From Kiritimatiellia bacterium (GTDB taxonomy: Bacteria > Verrucomicrobiota > Kiritimatiellia > UBA8416 > JADHWI01), in contig JASLPY010000037.1 in the NCBI GenBank assembly GCA_030744755.1, forward strand, positions 1 through 48,904: 48,904 bases of DNA, written 5' to 3'. The notes under the pieces are model-generated. The model ran no database searches, was not told where the DNA came from, and was given only the letters and a program-made list of their open reading frames with translations. The position numbers and the translations under genes are program-made. This document shows positions 25,396 to 34,494 of this stretch, one piece after another (the first letter of the stretch is position 1; the number at the start of each line of letters is the position of its first letter).

Positions 25396-26243
25396 CAGTT
25401 TTCCTCCAGCGCCTTGCGCAGTTCCGCCACTTGTTCCGGGCTGAGCCGCGCTTTGTGGTGCCAGCTGGGATTGTGTTCGGCCTCGGCAATGCCGCGTCCC
25501 TTCACCGTATGGCAGATCAGCAGGTTGGACTTCCCCGATTCATAGGGCAGGGCGGCAAATCCTTCACGCAGCGAATCCACATCATGGCCCTCGGCCTCAT
25601 GCACGGCGAAGCCGAAGCTGGACCATTTCTCCGCCAGCGGCTCCAAGTCCAGCACCTCGGCGGTGGGACCATAAGACTGCAGCTTGTTGCGGTCGATGAC
25701 GGCCACCAGATTGTCGAGCCCATGTTTGGCCGCGCACATGGCCGCCTCCCAGACCGAGCCCTCGTTGATCTCGCCGTCCCCCATGATGACGAAGACGCGG
25801 CTATCGCGCCCCTGCAGCCGCGCCGCCAACGCCAGGCCCACACCGATGGGCAGGCCGTGACCGAGCGCTCCGGTAGAGGCCTCGACACCGGGAATTTTAT
25901 GGGCTTCGGGATGCCCCCCCAGCATGGCGTCGAGATGACATTGCCGGTGCAGTTCCTCCACCGGGAAGAATCCTTTATCGGCGAGGATGGCGTAAAGCGC
26001 CAGACAGCCATGGCCCTTGCTGAGGATACAACGGTCCCGTTCGGCCCAGTCCGGCTCCTCGGCGCGATAACGCAGCACATCATCATAGAGCACCCGCACG
26101 ATCTCGATCAGAGACAAAGCGGCTCCGGGATGGCCCCGCCCACCGCCGTCCAGGGCGTCGATCACCATCCCGCGCAACATGCGCGAACGGGCGTCCAACT
26201 TCCCCGCGGCCTGATCTGTTTTTGTTGTCTTCGTGGCAGTCAT
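25395..26243 (-). CDS. Transketolase, N-terminal subunit, 282 aa
   Basis: Thiamine-diphosphate-binding half: GMVIDALDGGGRGHPGAALS, ILSKGHGCLALYAIL, ASTGALGHGLPIGVGLALAA and the Mg/diphosphate motif GDGEINEGSVWEAAMCAA, ending in VAVIDRNKLQSYG. Together with the gene downstream it forms a full two-subunit transketolase. Length and division point match known split enzymes. Its ATG shares a base with the stop of the APH-like kinase gene (TAATG), so it belongs to the same operon. The role in this cluster (chain extension or branching of a sugar) is inferred from context. Confidence 0.92.
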   Translation of the reverse strand: MTATKTTKTDQAAGKLDARSRMLRGMVIDALDGGGRGHPGAALSLIEIVRVLYDDVLRYRAEEPDWAERDRCILSKGHGCLALYAILADKGFFPVEELHRQCHLDAMLGGHPEAHKIPGVEASTGALGHGLPIGVGLALAARLQGRDSRVFVIMGDGEINEGSVWEAAMCAAKHGLDNLVAVIDRNKLQSYGPTAEVLDLEPLAEKWSSFGFAVHEAEGHDVDSLREGFAALPYESGKSNLLICHTVKGRGIAEAEHNPSWHHKARLSPEQVAELRKALEEN

Positions 26244-27298
26244 TAAATTCCGTCGTTTCCTTCTTCCACACGGAGCAGCATGGCCTCGGATTTATCCAGC
26301 TGCCGGGCCTGCACCGTTTCGCGGTCCCGCCCGCCATCGGCATAAACACGGCGAAACCAGCGCTCGGGCAAAAACTCATTGAGCAGTATCAGGCACCATC
26401 GCAAGCCGAAGAGGGACCACAGAGCAGAGAGCCGCGCCCCGCAGGTCTTGTCATCTCGATAAATATCCGCCAGCCCTTCGCGGAAGTTCGCCTCTTCCTC
26501 GGCACCCAGCACCATGCCGGGATGCATCAGGATATCCGCCGTCAGCTTTGCCGGGTCATCCCAGCCGAAATATTCAAAATCGAGAAACACCAGCGAGCCG
26601 TCTTCGCGCCGCCGGGCGTTGTGAAATCCGAAGTCGGACGGCGACAGGGTACGCTCCCGTCCAGGAATGGCAGAATCAAAATCCATGCCCGCCGCCTTGT
26701 ATTCCCGCGCAGCCCTTCGCGTGACTTCTTCCAGGGCCGGATCGAATTTCCCTGACAAAAACGCCCGCAGGGAGTCGTTGTCTTCCGCCACTTCGCCCAG
26801 CCGCAGCCTGCGCCCAGCGATTCCCGCCACCAGATCGGCGCCGCTGAAACAGGGATCGGAGCTCGGCGGTAATTCCTTGGCGCCCGGCGTCAGGCGTAAC
26901 TCATGCAGTTTTGCCAGCAATCCCAGCGCCTGATCCACATCGCCGGGCCTACGGGCGGCGGGGTCGGTAGCCGATACCGCCTCGCCCTCGATCCATTCAT
27001 AAAGCGCCACACCGGCCTCGCGGTCGGCGGCCAACGGACAGGGAAGCGCAGACCCCACTCCCTGATCGGCAAGAAAGCCGAGCCCTCCGAATTCCACCCC
27101 GAGACGGTCACGCGGGTCTTCCTTCTGGGAGGGATAACATTTGGCGGCGACCCTGCGGCCATCGGCCAGAGCCGCCCCATAGACCCGGTTGTTGCCACCA
27201 CCCTTCACCGCCTCAAGGGCCAGCACCTCCGCATCGGCCAGCGCCGCCACCGTCCGGGTGAGCCCGGATTCGTCCGGCTTAATCAGATTCCCGGCCAA
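26243..27298 (-). CDS. Phosphotransferase of the aminoglycoside-kinase (APH) superfamily, 351 aa
   Basis: The C-terminal lobe has LSPSDFGFHNA, the catalytic-loop equivalent of HxDxxxxN with His replaced by Ser, and LVFLDFEYFGWDDP, the metal-binding DFE. The N-lobe has KGGGNNRVYGAAL (nucleotide loop) and RRVAAKCYP with the ATP-contacting Lys. Relatives phosphorylate sugars, choline or other small alcohols. A TTG at 27298 is proposed as start because GGAGGG lies five bases upstream; the longer frame from the ATG at 27352 lacks one and overlaps the HAD gene more. Paired with a HAD protein just upstream and transketolase downstream, it may provide a phosphorylated sugar. The missing catalytic His makes activity less certain. 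Confidence 0.72.
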   Translation of the reverse strand: MAGNLIKPDESGLTRTVAALADAEVLALEAVKGGGNNRVYGAALADGRRVAAKCYPSQKEDPRDRLGVEFGGLGFLADQGVGSALPCPLAADREAGVALYEWIEGEAVSATDPAARRPGDVDQALGLLAKLHELRLTPGAKELPPSSDPCFSGADLVAGIAGRRLRLGEVAEDNDSLRAFLSGKFDPALEEVTRRAAREYKAAGMDFDSAIPGRERTLSPSDFGFHNARRREDGSLVFLDFEYFGWDDPAKLTADILMHPGMVLGAEEEANFREGLADIYRDDKTCGARLSALWSLFGLRWCLILLNEFLPERWFRRVYADGGRDRETVQARQLDKSEAMLLRVEEGNDGI

Positions 27299-27893
27299 AG
27301 ATACCCTCCGTGATGTCCCGCCAATTCCCACATAAAGTGAGTCCCGGCGCATCCACCTCTGCGCCGATAAGATAGCGTTTCACACCCTTGGGAAACTCAG
27401 GAGCCAGCAGAACCTCTTCCAAATCATCGATAAAATGGGTGCAGTCCAGAGCAGCGATTCGCGCCAGTTTGTCCGCCCGGCTTGGCTCAAAGAAAACCTG
27501 TGCGGGGTCGAGTCCGAACCCCTCTTCCCGAAAGAACCCCTGTGCCGTCATCCAGTCCAGCGAGGCCGCGCGCAGGTCCACCCCGCCGGGATCGGCCGCG
27601 GCATAGCGGGTCTTGTGGCTGATGATGGAAACCGTGACGCCGCGCTCCCTACAGTGCCCGAAAAAATCCGCCGCGCCGTCGAGGAGTCTGGCTTCAGCCA
27701 TGCGCGCGCCATAGACCTCCGCTTGCAGGCTGCGCCAGTTGTTTTCGCCATCGGAGCCGGCGCGCAGGGCGTCACGCAACGCCTGCTTGCCCTGATCCAG
27801 CGGCACGTCCGTCCAACCACGCCCCCGTACCGCTTCCGCGAACAGATGGTCATAGCCGGCAAGGGTATTATCAAAATCAACGCCGATACGCAT
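27279..27893 (-). CDS. HAD-superfamily hydrolase-like protein, 204 aa
   Basis: The N-terminus MRIGVDFDNTLAGYDHLF has the HAD motif I DxDxT/V (DFDNT), where the first Asp is the nucleophile. VSIISHKTRY fits motif II (Ser/Thr) and HFIDDLEEVL fits the acidic motif IV. Phosphatase or nucleotidase activity on a small phospho-sugar is the most likely function. It is not a typical GmhB heptose bisphosphate phosphatase, although that step is otherwise missing in the window. It overlaps the downstream APH-like gene and follows a B12-radical SAM gene by 36 bp. Confidence 0.75.
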   Translation of the reverse strand: MRIGVDFDNTLAGYDHLFAEAVRGRGWTDVPLDQGKQALRDALRAGSDGENNWRSLQAEVYGARMAEARLLDGAADFFGHCRERGVTVSIISHKTRYAAADPGGVDLRAASLDWMTAQGFFREEGFGLDPAQVFFEPSRADKLARIAALDCTHFIDDLEEVLLAPEFPKGVKRYLIGAEVDAPGLTLCGNWRDITEGIFGRESD

Positions 27894-27929
27894 GGAAGTT
27901 CTGACCGTGCAGCGACGGGCCGAAAGTCC

Positions 27930-30050
27930 CTAGTTGCCCACGTTGAATTTGAGCCCACCATTTCCTGGGCGGTCGTCATTACCCGGCGGCATGGCTCGCA
28001 TATCCTCATCATCGCCGATCCGCCGGGCGCTGCGATAGAGCCTGTCCATATTGGCGCGGACGAGAATCCGGCCCTTGCCGATCATGTCGGAGCCATATTG
28101 AGTCACATATCCGGAGATGAGATCCCTCTGGTGATCGTTATGAAACATTTCCATCTCGATTCCCTCGGGCCGGGCCAGCGACAGTGGGTCCTGAAGGAAT
28201 TTTCCATCCACCAGTGCGGCAAAATCGAAATGAAAGGTCCGTTTTTCAAGGCGGTCCGTTTCCAGCACGTCGCGTTTACGCAACAGGCTGAATTCCAGAA
28301 GCTCTGCTAGATAGGATTGCGTCATTTCGTTACCGCCGATTTCATCTTCCAAAAGCTCCCGGGCCACCGAATAGGCGGTCTCGTGGAGAACGTCGAGATG
28401 TTCAAAAATAGCCGTGGCGCGGTATTTATAGAGCTCGTTGGTGCCGTATTTGCCATCGATATAGCGCTGGATAACGCCCGGCTCGACCACGAAACTCTCC
28501 ACCTCATTGCTGTCGCTCCACATGTTCCTGTCTTCTTCCTCGTTGTACTGGGCATAGAGCTTCGCCAGCTCGCCGCCGCATTCCACGATCCGTTCGTGAA
28601 CCGCGGCGATGAACTTCGAACGTTTGACACCGTTGAAATTAAGAAAGCGGATGAGATCAATAAACAAAGAATCGTTATTGAAAACCTCCACCGTCAGATG
28701 CAGGGCGCGACACGCCTGATAATCCCCAAAGGGCAGGGTCTTGTTAGCGACAACGATTTCCTCCACTTCCGCCGCGGGAAAAGTTTCGCCGCGGAAGGTG
28801 TAGGTGCCGAAACAGCGCGGCAGGACGCGGAACTTGGTCTTAAAACCGTATTCCTCGCGATCCTTGCGGCTGGCGGCTTGCGTGCCGGGAAGCATGATGA
28901 ACTGATACAGGCGGATATAGCTCATGCCGGCATCGAGCATATCGAAGACGGAGCGGAAGTGCTTCTCCTTGGTGTCCCCCTGAAGACAGAGGATGATTTC
29001 GGCCTCGCTCTGCCCTCCCTTTTCCGAAGCAAGCGCCGCCATTTCCTCCATCTGGTCCATGGGCACGTTTTTGCGTTTTATGGTCTTGAGGATTTCCTCG
29101 TCGGTGGTCTGCACGGCCGAGGTGGATGGCATGGTGTCGCCAAGAATTTCAATGATCTCCATGGTCCGCTTCTTGTGATTCTTGGCCGTGGCGACGGTAA
29201 GTGTCTTGGGCCAGTCGTATTTCTGTTGCAGGCGACGTATTTCTTCGGCGGTTTCCAGGTCTTCCTTAAACATGCCGAAATTGGCGTCCACCAGCATTAG
29301 GTCTTGCACCTTGACACGTCCCGCCTTGATGCGTTCGGCGATGTAGTTCAGTTCCTGGGAAATGCGTTCCCGGTCGTAGCGCGGGGTCTTGGTGAAATAA
29401 TCCCCGCCTTCCCAGCAGAAGGTACAGCGATAGGGACAGCCCCGGGTGGTCAGGAACATGGGGATCAGCACGTCGTCGTAAAATTTGTCACAGAGGCCGG
29501 TCAAATGCACCGACGGCATCTTATTTATATCGCTGATTTTGGGCGCCAAATCGGCGGCAATCATTTCACCATCTACAACATAGCGAATATTGGGCACGGT
29601 GCGGCGTTCCCGTTTGAATTTCTCCCAGTCAAAATCCATCTCCTGCATGGTCCGGAAAAACGTGACGAAGGCAATTTCACCCTCGAACTCGAAATAGCAG
29701 TCGATGGCCGGATATTTCTCCAGGAGTTCCTTTTGTTCCTCGTGGCCGGAAGGGAAATTGGGGCCGCCGAAAACTATGATGGTCTCGGGCGACGCTTCCT
29801 TGAGGCGACGGGCGTATTCATGGCCCAAACGCACATTCCATGAAAAAGCGGAAAAACAGGCAATCTGCGGCGTATTGTCATCGAGATAGGCGCTGAATTC
29901 TCCGGGATATTTGAAGACCTCGAAATCGACCTCGTCGCCCAGCTCTTCCCCCACATTGGCGGCCACCATGGTGATGCCAAGCGGAAACGTGTTGGCGGCC
30001 ACCATTTGCCCCATATGGGTGAGATCGGCGAAGCTGACTTTTACCGGCAT
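27930..30050 (-). CDS. B12-binding domain radical SAM protein, 706 aa
   Basis: Architecture: B12-type Rossmann domain (MPVKVSFADLTHMGQMVAAN; IIVFGGPNFPSGHEEQ near residue 92), radical SAM core with RGCPYRCTFCWEG near residue 205, and a long C-terminal region rich in Glu and aromatic residues. The B12 domain has no DxHxxG. It is closely related to the next gene upstream (30052) and more distantly to the one at 38593; shared strings include SFADLTH, IQTTDEE and RVLPRCFG. Two bases separate the stop of the upstream paralog from this ATG, so the two genes probably arose by tandem duplication and are made together. Reaction unknown; class B-type radical methylation of a sugar is a reasonable hypothesis. 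Confidence 0.9.
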   Translation of the reverse strand: MPVKVSFADLTHMGQMVAANTFPLGITMVAANVGEELGDEVDFEVFKYPGEFSAYLDDNTPQIACFSAFSWNVRLGHEYARRLKEASPETIIVFGGPNFPSGHEEQKELLEKYPAIDCYFEFEGEIAFVTFFRTMQEMDFDWEKFKRERRTVPNIRYVVDGEMIAADLAPKISDINKMPSVHLTGLCDKFYDDVLIPMFLTTRGCPYRCTFCWEGGDYFTKTPRYDRERISQELNYIAERIKAGRVKVQDLMLVDANFGMFKEDLETAEEIRRLQQKYDWPKTLTVATAKNHKKRTMEIIEILGDTMPSTSAVQTTDEEILKTIKRKNVPMDQMEEMAALASEKGGQSEAEIILCLQGDTKEKHFRSVFDMLDAGMSYIRLYQFIMLPGTQAASRKDREEYGFKTKFRVLPRCFGTYTFRGETFPAAEVEEIVVANKTLPFGDYQACRALHLTVEVFNNDSLFIDLIRFLNFNGVKRSKFIAAVHERIVECGGELAKLYAQYNEEEDRNMWSDSNEVESFVVEPGVIQRYIDGKYGTNELYKYRATAIFEHLDVLHETAYSVARELLEDEIGGNEMTQSYLAELLEFSLLRKRDVLETDRLEKRTFHFDFAALVDGKFLQDPLSLARPEGIEMEMFHNDHQRDLISGYVTQYGSDMIGKGRILVRANMDRLYRSARRIGDDEDMRAMPPGNDDRPGNGGLKFNVGN

Positions 30051-30051
30051 A

Positions 30052-32118
30052 TCAGACTGCCGTCGCCACTCCCTGTTCTAAGGAAGCCGCCCGTGGTTGT
30101 CCCCCGGCCCTGGCCACACGGTACATGGCGCTAAGCTGGGAGCGGGACAAGAGCCGCGCGAGTCCGCTACCGCTGCTGCCATACTGGCTGATCCAGCGAT
30201 TGATAAGCCTGCTTTGATCCTGCGTGTGGACAACCTCCATATGCACGCCATCCGGAACCATGACCGAGAAGGGGTCGAGGATGAAGTTGCTCGCCACGAG
30301 TTTGATAAAATCGAAATGGAAAACCTGAGAATATGTTTTGTCGGGATCGAGGAACTGGTCCTTGCGCATCCGGCTGAAATCACAGAGTTCCGAAAGAAAC
30401 AGAGATACATCCTCGTCCTCGGCGGCCTCACCCAAAAGCGAGCGCCCCACTCCGAAGGCAATCTCGTGAAGAATATCCATGTGTTCGATCAGAGCCTTAG
30501 TGCGGTATTTGTGAATTTCGTTGGTGCCATGCTTCCCGTCTATGTAGCCCTCAATGACCCCCGGTCGGGCGACAAAAGCCGCCACTTCGTCCGGACTGTC
30601 CCACAGGTTTTCCTCCTCGTCTTTGGCAAAAGCCCCGTAGAAAGCGGCCAGAAGGCTGTCGCCGTTCACGGCGCGGGCATGGACCCCCTTAACGAACTCG
30701 GTGCGGGATACGCCGTAACGGTCGAGGAACATGAGAAGCTCATGGAAAATGGCGTCGTTGATGAAAATTTCCATGGTCAGGTCGAGAGTGCGGCAGTCCC
30801 GATAGTCCTCATAGGTCATGGTGCCGCTGCCAACGCAGATTTCCTCGGTCTCCACCACGTCCACTGTTTCACCCATGATGACATAGCTACCGAAACAGCG
30901 CGGCAGGACGCGGAACTTGGTCTGCAGAGCAAACCTCTCACGGGATTCCGGGTTTGCCGCCTCGGTACCCTCGAGCAAAGTGAACTGATAGCTGCGGAAC
31001 AAAGTGGAGCCGGCATCAAGCATGTCGAAAACGGTCTTGAAATGGCTGCGCTTCGATTCCCCGGGCAGGTTCATAATGATTTCCGAGAGAAAGGTAGCGT
31101 CATCGGATTCCTTGGTTGCCGCCAACTCAGCCAGATCCTTCACCGGTAAATTCTTGCGCTTAGCCAGCCGCAGTACTTCCTCATCGGTGGTCTGAATAGA
31201 GGCGGCGGGCGCCAGGGTGCCGCCCATGATTTTTGAAATCTCGATAATATTAGCCTTGTTGTTCTTGGCCGAGGACTGCACGAGATATCTGGGGAAATTG
31301 TACTTGTCCTGAAGCTTGGCGAGATAACGCGAGGTTTCCACGTCCTGTTTGAACATGCCGAAATTAAGGTCGGAAATGACAAATTCATTCACCGTGGTGC
31401 GTGGGGCGATGTAATCCAGTTCTTCATATATGCGCTCCTGGGAAAAACGCCGCGTCTTATTGGAATAACGGTGACCGTCTACACAGAAGGTACAGGCATA
31501 GGGGCAGCCCCGGGCGGTCTCTATCATGGGCGCCAGAATGCCGTCGAAAAACTTGTCAGAGAGACCACTGAGATAGACCGAAGGGATAGTGTCCATGTCC
31601 ATGATCCGTTCCATCATCTCGCCGGCCACCAGTTCACCATCGGCAATGTAACGCGCACTGGGCACCAATGTTCGCGCCGCCTTTAATTTCGCGGCATCGA
31701 AATCCACATCCCGAAGCGCCTCGTAAAAGGCCACGAAGGGGCGCTCGCCGTCGTTTTCTATGAAAAAATCAATTTCGGGGCGCGCCGCCAGAAAGGCCTG
31801 TTGCTCCTCTTTTCCCGAGGGAAAATTGACGCTGCCGAAGACGGTGACGGTGTCGGGCCATTTTTCCTTGATCCTGCGGGCAAAGTGGCAGGCCAGATTG
31901 ATGTTCCAGGAATAGCAGGAAAACGCGGCAATCCGGGGTTGGTTGGTCTCAAGATAGGAGTTGAAATCGTCCGGATAACGGAACAATTCAGTCTCGATCT
32001 CGTCCCCAAGCTCCTGCAAGGCATAGGCCGCAACCATGGAGATGCCCAAGGGAAACACATTGGCCTGAACCGTTTGTCCGGTATGGGTGAGGTCGGCAAA
32101 ACTGATTTTTACTGGCAT
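30052..32118 (-). CDS. B12-binding domain radical SAM protein, 688 aa
   Basis: Same three-part plan as its tandem neighbour: MPVKISFADLTHTGQTVQAN at the start, TVFGSVNFPSGKEEQ near residue 92, and RGCPYACTFCVDGHRYS near residue 205. The ATG at 32118 is chosen because AAGG stands at suitable distance and because the paralogs begin with the same residues; a frame extending to 32238 adds a low-complexity leader not found in them. The C-terminal third aligns with the paralog around FHFDF. No DxHxxG B12 ligand is present. Upstream, 32119-32284 is a 166-bp gap that may hold a promoter, though I found no strong match. Confidence 0.9.
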   Translation of the reverse strand: MPVKISFADLTHTGQTVQANVFPLGISMVAAYALQELGDEIETELFRYPDDFNSYLETNQPRIAAFSCYSWNINLACHFARRIKEKWPDTVTVFGSVNFPSGKEEQQAFLAARPEIDFFIENDGERPFVAFYEALRDVDFDAAKLKAARTLVPSARYIADGELVAGEMMERIMDMDTIPSVYLSGLSDKFFDGILAPMIETARGCPYACTFCVDGHRYSNKTRRFSQERIYEELDYIAPRTTVNEFVISDLNFGMFKQDVETSRYLAKLQDKYNFPRYLVQSSAKNNKANIIEISKIMGGTLAPAASIQTTDEEVLRLAKRKNLPVKDLAELAATKESDDATFLSEIIMNLPGESKRSHFKTVFDMLDAGSTLFRSYQFTLLEGTEAANPESRERFALQTKFRVLPRCFGSYVIMGETVDVVETEEICVGSGTMTYEDYRDCRTLDLTMEIFINDAIFHELLMFLDRYGVSRTEFVKGVHARAVNGDSLLAAFYGAFAKDEEENLWDSPDEVAAFVARPGVIEGYIDGKHGTNEIHKYRTKALIEHMDILHEIAFGVGRSLLGEAAEDEDVSLFLSELCDFSRMRKDQFLDPDKTYSQVFHFDFIKLVASNFILDPFSVMVPDGVHMEVVHTQDQSRLINRWISQYGSSGSGLARLLSRSQLSAMYRVARAGGQPRAASLEQGVATAV

Positions 32119-32284
32119 AAATAAACCTTCTCTTGACCTTTTACCGTTTGAAAACGGGCCGGAATGAGAGACTCTCGCGCCTGATTCTCTCTTGCTGGAA
32201 AAGGGGATAGCGAACAAATATCCCCTGAGCGGGAACAAATATCAGACTTAAATACCATATGGCTATAGGCATGATCAGCAACCA

Positions 32285-33448
32285 TCATGGGTTTATTGAG
32301 GCTTTCTCATACTTTTTCAGAACTTCGATTGTCCTGTCCACGTAATCCAGAGGCATATCCGGCCCGCAGGGAAGATTGAAACCGGTACGGCTATAGCGTT
32401 CGGAATTAGGGAAACGCTCGCCGCTGTCAAAATGAGGCGCGGTGTGCACGCAGGGAATGAACTTCCGGGTCTGAATGCCTTCTCCGGCCAGAAAAGCCAT
32501 GAGATTATCCCGTTCCTCACTGACGGCTTCCGTCCACAGGGCGGCCTCGCCGCACTCCACGCCCACTGGTACCAATTCAATAAAAGAAAGCCCCTCGAAC
32601 CCCTCCCGGTATCTCTTATATACGGCGTTCACATGGGCCACCTTCTCCGGACCGCGCCGCACCTGCCACAGGCCGATGGAGGCCAGAAGGTCGTTGAACT
32701 TGAAATTATGCCCCGTGGTCAGATAGGTGTGGGAGACCACATCGGCGACCCCGTGGTTACGCATGGCGGCGAGTTTTTCGTACATCGCCTTATCACGGGT
32801 GACGATGGCCCCGCCTTGGCCGGTAGAGACCAGTTTGACCATGCCGAAGGAAAAGCATCCGCAGTCTCCCAGCGTGCCCTGATATCCGTCGGGACCGCGC
32901 GAGAATATCCCCTGACAGGCATCCTCAATCACGGCAAGGCCGTGTTTCTCCGCCAGCACGCGGATCGCCGACATGTCACACACACGGCCATTGAGATGGA
33001 CCGGCATGATGGCCTTGCTGCGCGGGGTGATTTTCTTTTCCGCCTCGGCCACATCCATATTGGGGCTGTCACTGCGGCTGTCCACCAGCACCACCCTGGC
33101 GCCGAGAAGAGAGGCGGCATGGGCGGTGGCGATGAAGGTGCGGGTAGGCACGATAACCTCGTCGCCGGGACCGACGCCGGCGGCCATCAGCCCCATCATC
33201 AGGGCCATGGAGCCGCTGGTGGTACACAGGACATACGGCACATCAAGCTGTTTCGCGATCTCGGCTTCCATCTTGGCGGTTACCGCGCCCATGCTGAAGG
33301 ATCTCGCCGCCATGGTTTCGACGACGGTGGCTATTTCGTTTTCACCAATATCCGTCATCCAAAACGGCACCTCGCTGCCTGCGCTGACAAAAGAGGCGTT
33401 TGCGGCTTCAGATTTTCTCATGCTATTCGAGCTCACTTGATAAGGCAT
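32285..33448 (-). CDS. DegT/DnrJ/EryC1/StrS aminotransferase, 387 aa
   Basis: Fold type I PLP enzyme with TTSGSMALMMGLMAAGVG, PVHLNGRVCDMSAIR, VIEDACQGIFS (Asp for PLP) and CFSFGMVKLVSTGQGG (Schiff-base Lys). The replacement of the usual SFxxxKxLxxGxGG with GMVKLVSTGQGG places it in a sub-branch different from the other two aminotransferases in the window. It overlaps the Gfo/Idh/MocA oxidoreductase gene upstream. Dehydrogenase plus aminotransferase is the usual pair for making 3- or 4-amino sugars: one makes the keto-sugar, the other aminates it. An ATG at 33421 is an alternative start. Confidence 0.9.
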   Translation of the reverse strand: MPYQVSSNSMRKSEAANASFVSAGSEVPFWMTDIGENEIATVVETMAARSFSMGAVTAKMEAEIAKQLDVPYVLCTTSGSMALMMGLMAAGVGPGDEVIVPTRTFIATAHAASLLGARVVLVDSRSDSPNMDVAEAEKKITPRSKAIMPVHLNGRVCDMSAIRVLAEKHGLAVIEDACQGIFSRGPDGYQGTLGDCGCFSFGMVKLVSTGQGGAIVTRDKAMYEKLAAMRNHGVADVVSHTYLTTGHNFKFNDLLASIGLWQVRRGPEKVAHVNAVYKRYREGFEGLSFIELVPVGVECGEAALWTEAVSEERDNLMAFLAGEGIQTRKFIPCVHTAPHFDSGERFPNSERYSRTGFNLPCGPDMPLDYVDRTIEVLKKYEKASINP

Positions 33449-34494
33449 TTCCAGATGGTTTCGGCGAGGCGGATGTCTTCCACCGCATCCTCACCGTTGG
33501 CCAGAGGCACGCGATCCTCCCTGAGGTCATCAACGAACGCCCTTGCCTGGCGCTGGAACGACCAACCTTGCTTCACCTCAAAGGTCTCTATCTCGTTTCC
33601 GTCACCTCCACGCTGAAGCGTCACCCGCGCGGGAGTGCCCTTGAGCAACGGCGGCGGCAGTTCGATGGTCAGGCGTCCGCGCTGGAAGAATATTTCCACA
33701 CCCTCGCACCAGTTGCCGTGCTCGAACATCCCAAACTCCAGGACAGCAGGAAAACCACCGAAATCAAACAGGGCAACACCGCCGGCCTTGGCCCGGTAAT
33801 CGAGATGAACCACCGAGGGCGTGGCGCCAAGAAGATAGCGCATGAGATTGATGTCATGGGCGTAGACATTCATAAAATCGTCATAGTCGGTATGCAGTTC
33901 CCGAGGCAGCCAGTCGGGCGCCACGGCCCATGATTCCAGACCCTCCGGCCGCCCCTCACTCAGCCCCACGGGCAGGGCGGGGTCATAGAAAGCATCCCCC
34001 TGAAAACAATAGAAACGGGAGAAGGTCAGCGGCCCCAGCTCGCCACTGGCCATGAAGCCCTCAATCAGCCCCTTGGCCAGCTGTACGCCTTCGTCGTGGC
34101 GCTTCATATAGCCGATGGCGTATTTGACCCCGGCGGCCTTCGCCGCTTCCGCAAGGGTTTCGGCCTGTCCAAGAGTTGCCGCCATGGGTTTTTCGGTGAG
34201 CAGGTGTTTGCCTGCCTTCAAACAGTCGAGGGCCACGGGACCGGTGTGGTGGCGGCTGGTTACGGCAACCACCGCATCCAGATCGGCATTATCGAGAAGC
34301 TCCCGGTGGCTCGTAAAAGCCTGAGGAATGCCGTAATGGGCCTGAACGGCGTCACGCAGGCTGGGACGTATTTCGGCAATGGCCGTCACCTCGCAACCTT
34401 CCATCTCGGCGTAATTGGCAAGATGGGCGATCTGACCAATATAGCCCACCCCCACCATGCCGACCTTAACGGGAGCTCTGTTCCCTCCGGTCAC
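33433..34494 (-). CDS. Gfo/Idh/MocA-family oxidoreductase, 353 aa
   Basis: The N-terminal Rossmann motif VGMVGVGYIGQIAHLANY binds NAD(P). LTEKPMAATLGQAETLAEAA contains the family EKP motif with the catalytic Lys. The C-terminal sheet domain follows. Members oxidise or reduce sugar hydroxyl/keto groups, often at C3 of UDP-sugars. Start: GTG at 34494 forms a GTGA overlap with the stop of the radical SAM gene upstream, a typical coupled start, and is preferred to the GTG three codons earlier. Directly downstream is a DegT aminotransferase, so a dehydrogenation-amination sequence is the natural reading. Confidence 0.9.
   Translation of the reverse strand: MTGGNRAPVKVGMVGVGYIGQIAHLANYAEMEGCEVTAIAEIRPSLRDAVQAHYGIPQAFTSHRELLDNADLDAVVAVTSRHHTGPVALDCLKAGKHLLTEKPMAATLGQAETLAEAAKAAGVKYAIGYMKRHDEGVQLAKGLIEGFMASGELGPLTFSRFYCFQGDAFYDPALPVGLSEGRPEGLESWAVAPDWLPRELHTDYDDFMNVYAHDINLMRYLLGATPSVVHLDYRAKAGGVALFDFGGFPAVLEFGMFEHGNWCEGVEIFFQRGRLTIELPPPLLKGTPARVTLQRGGDGNEIETFEVKQGWSFQRQARAFVDDLREDRVPLANGEDAVEDIRLAETIWKCLIK

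Noticed and set aside
27279..27893. HAD protein as the missing GmhB phosphatase of the heptose pathway
   Set aside because: It has DFDNT but lacks the usual GmhB signature and zinc-binding Cys cluster, and lies 9 kb from the heptose genes.
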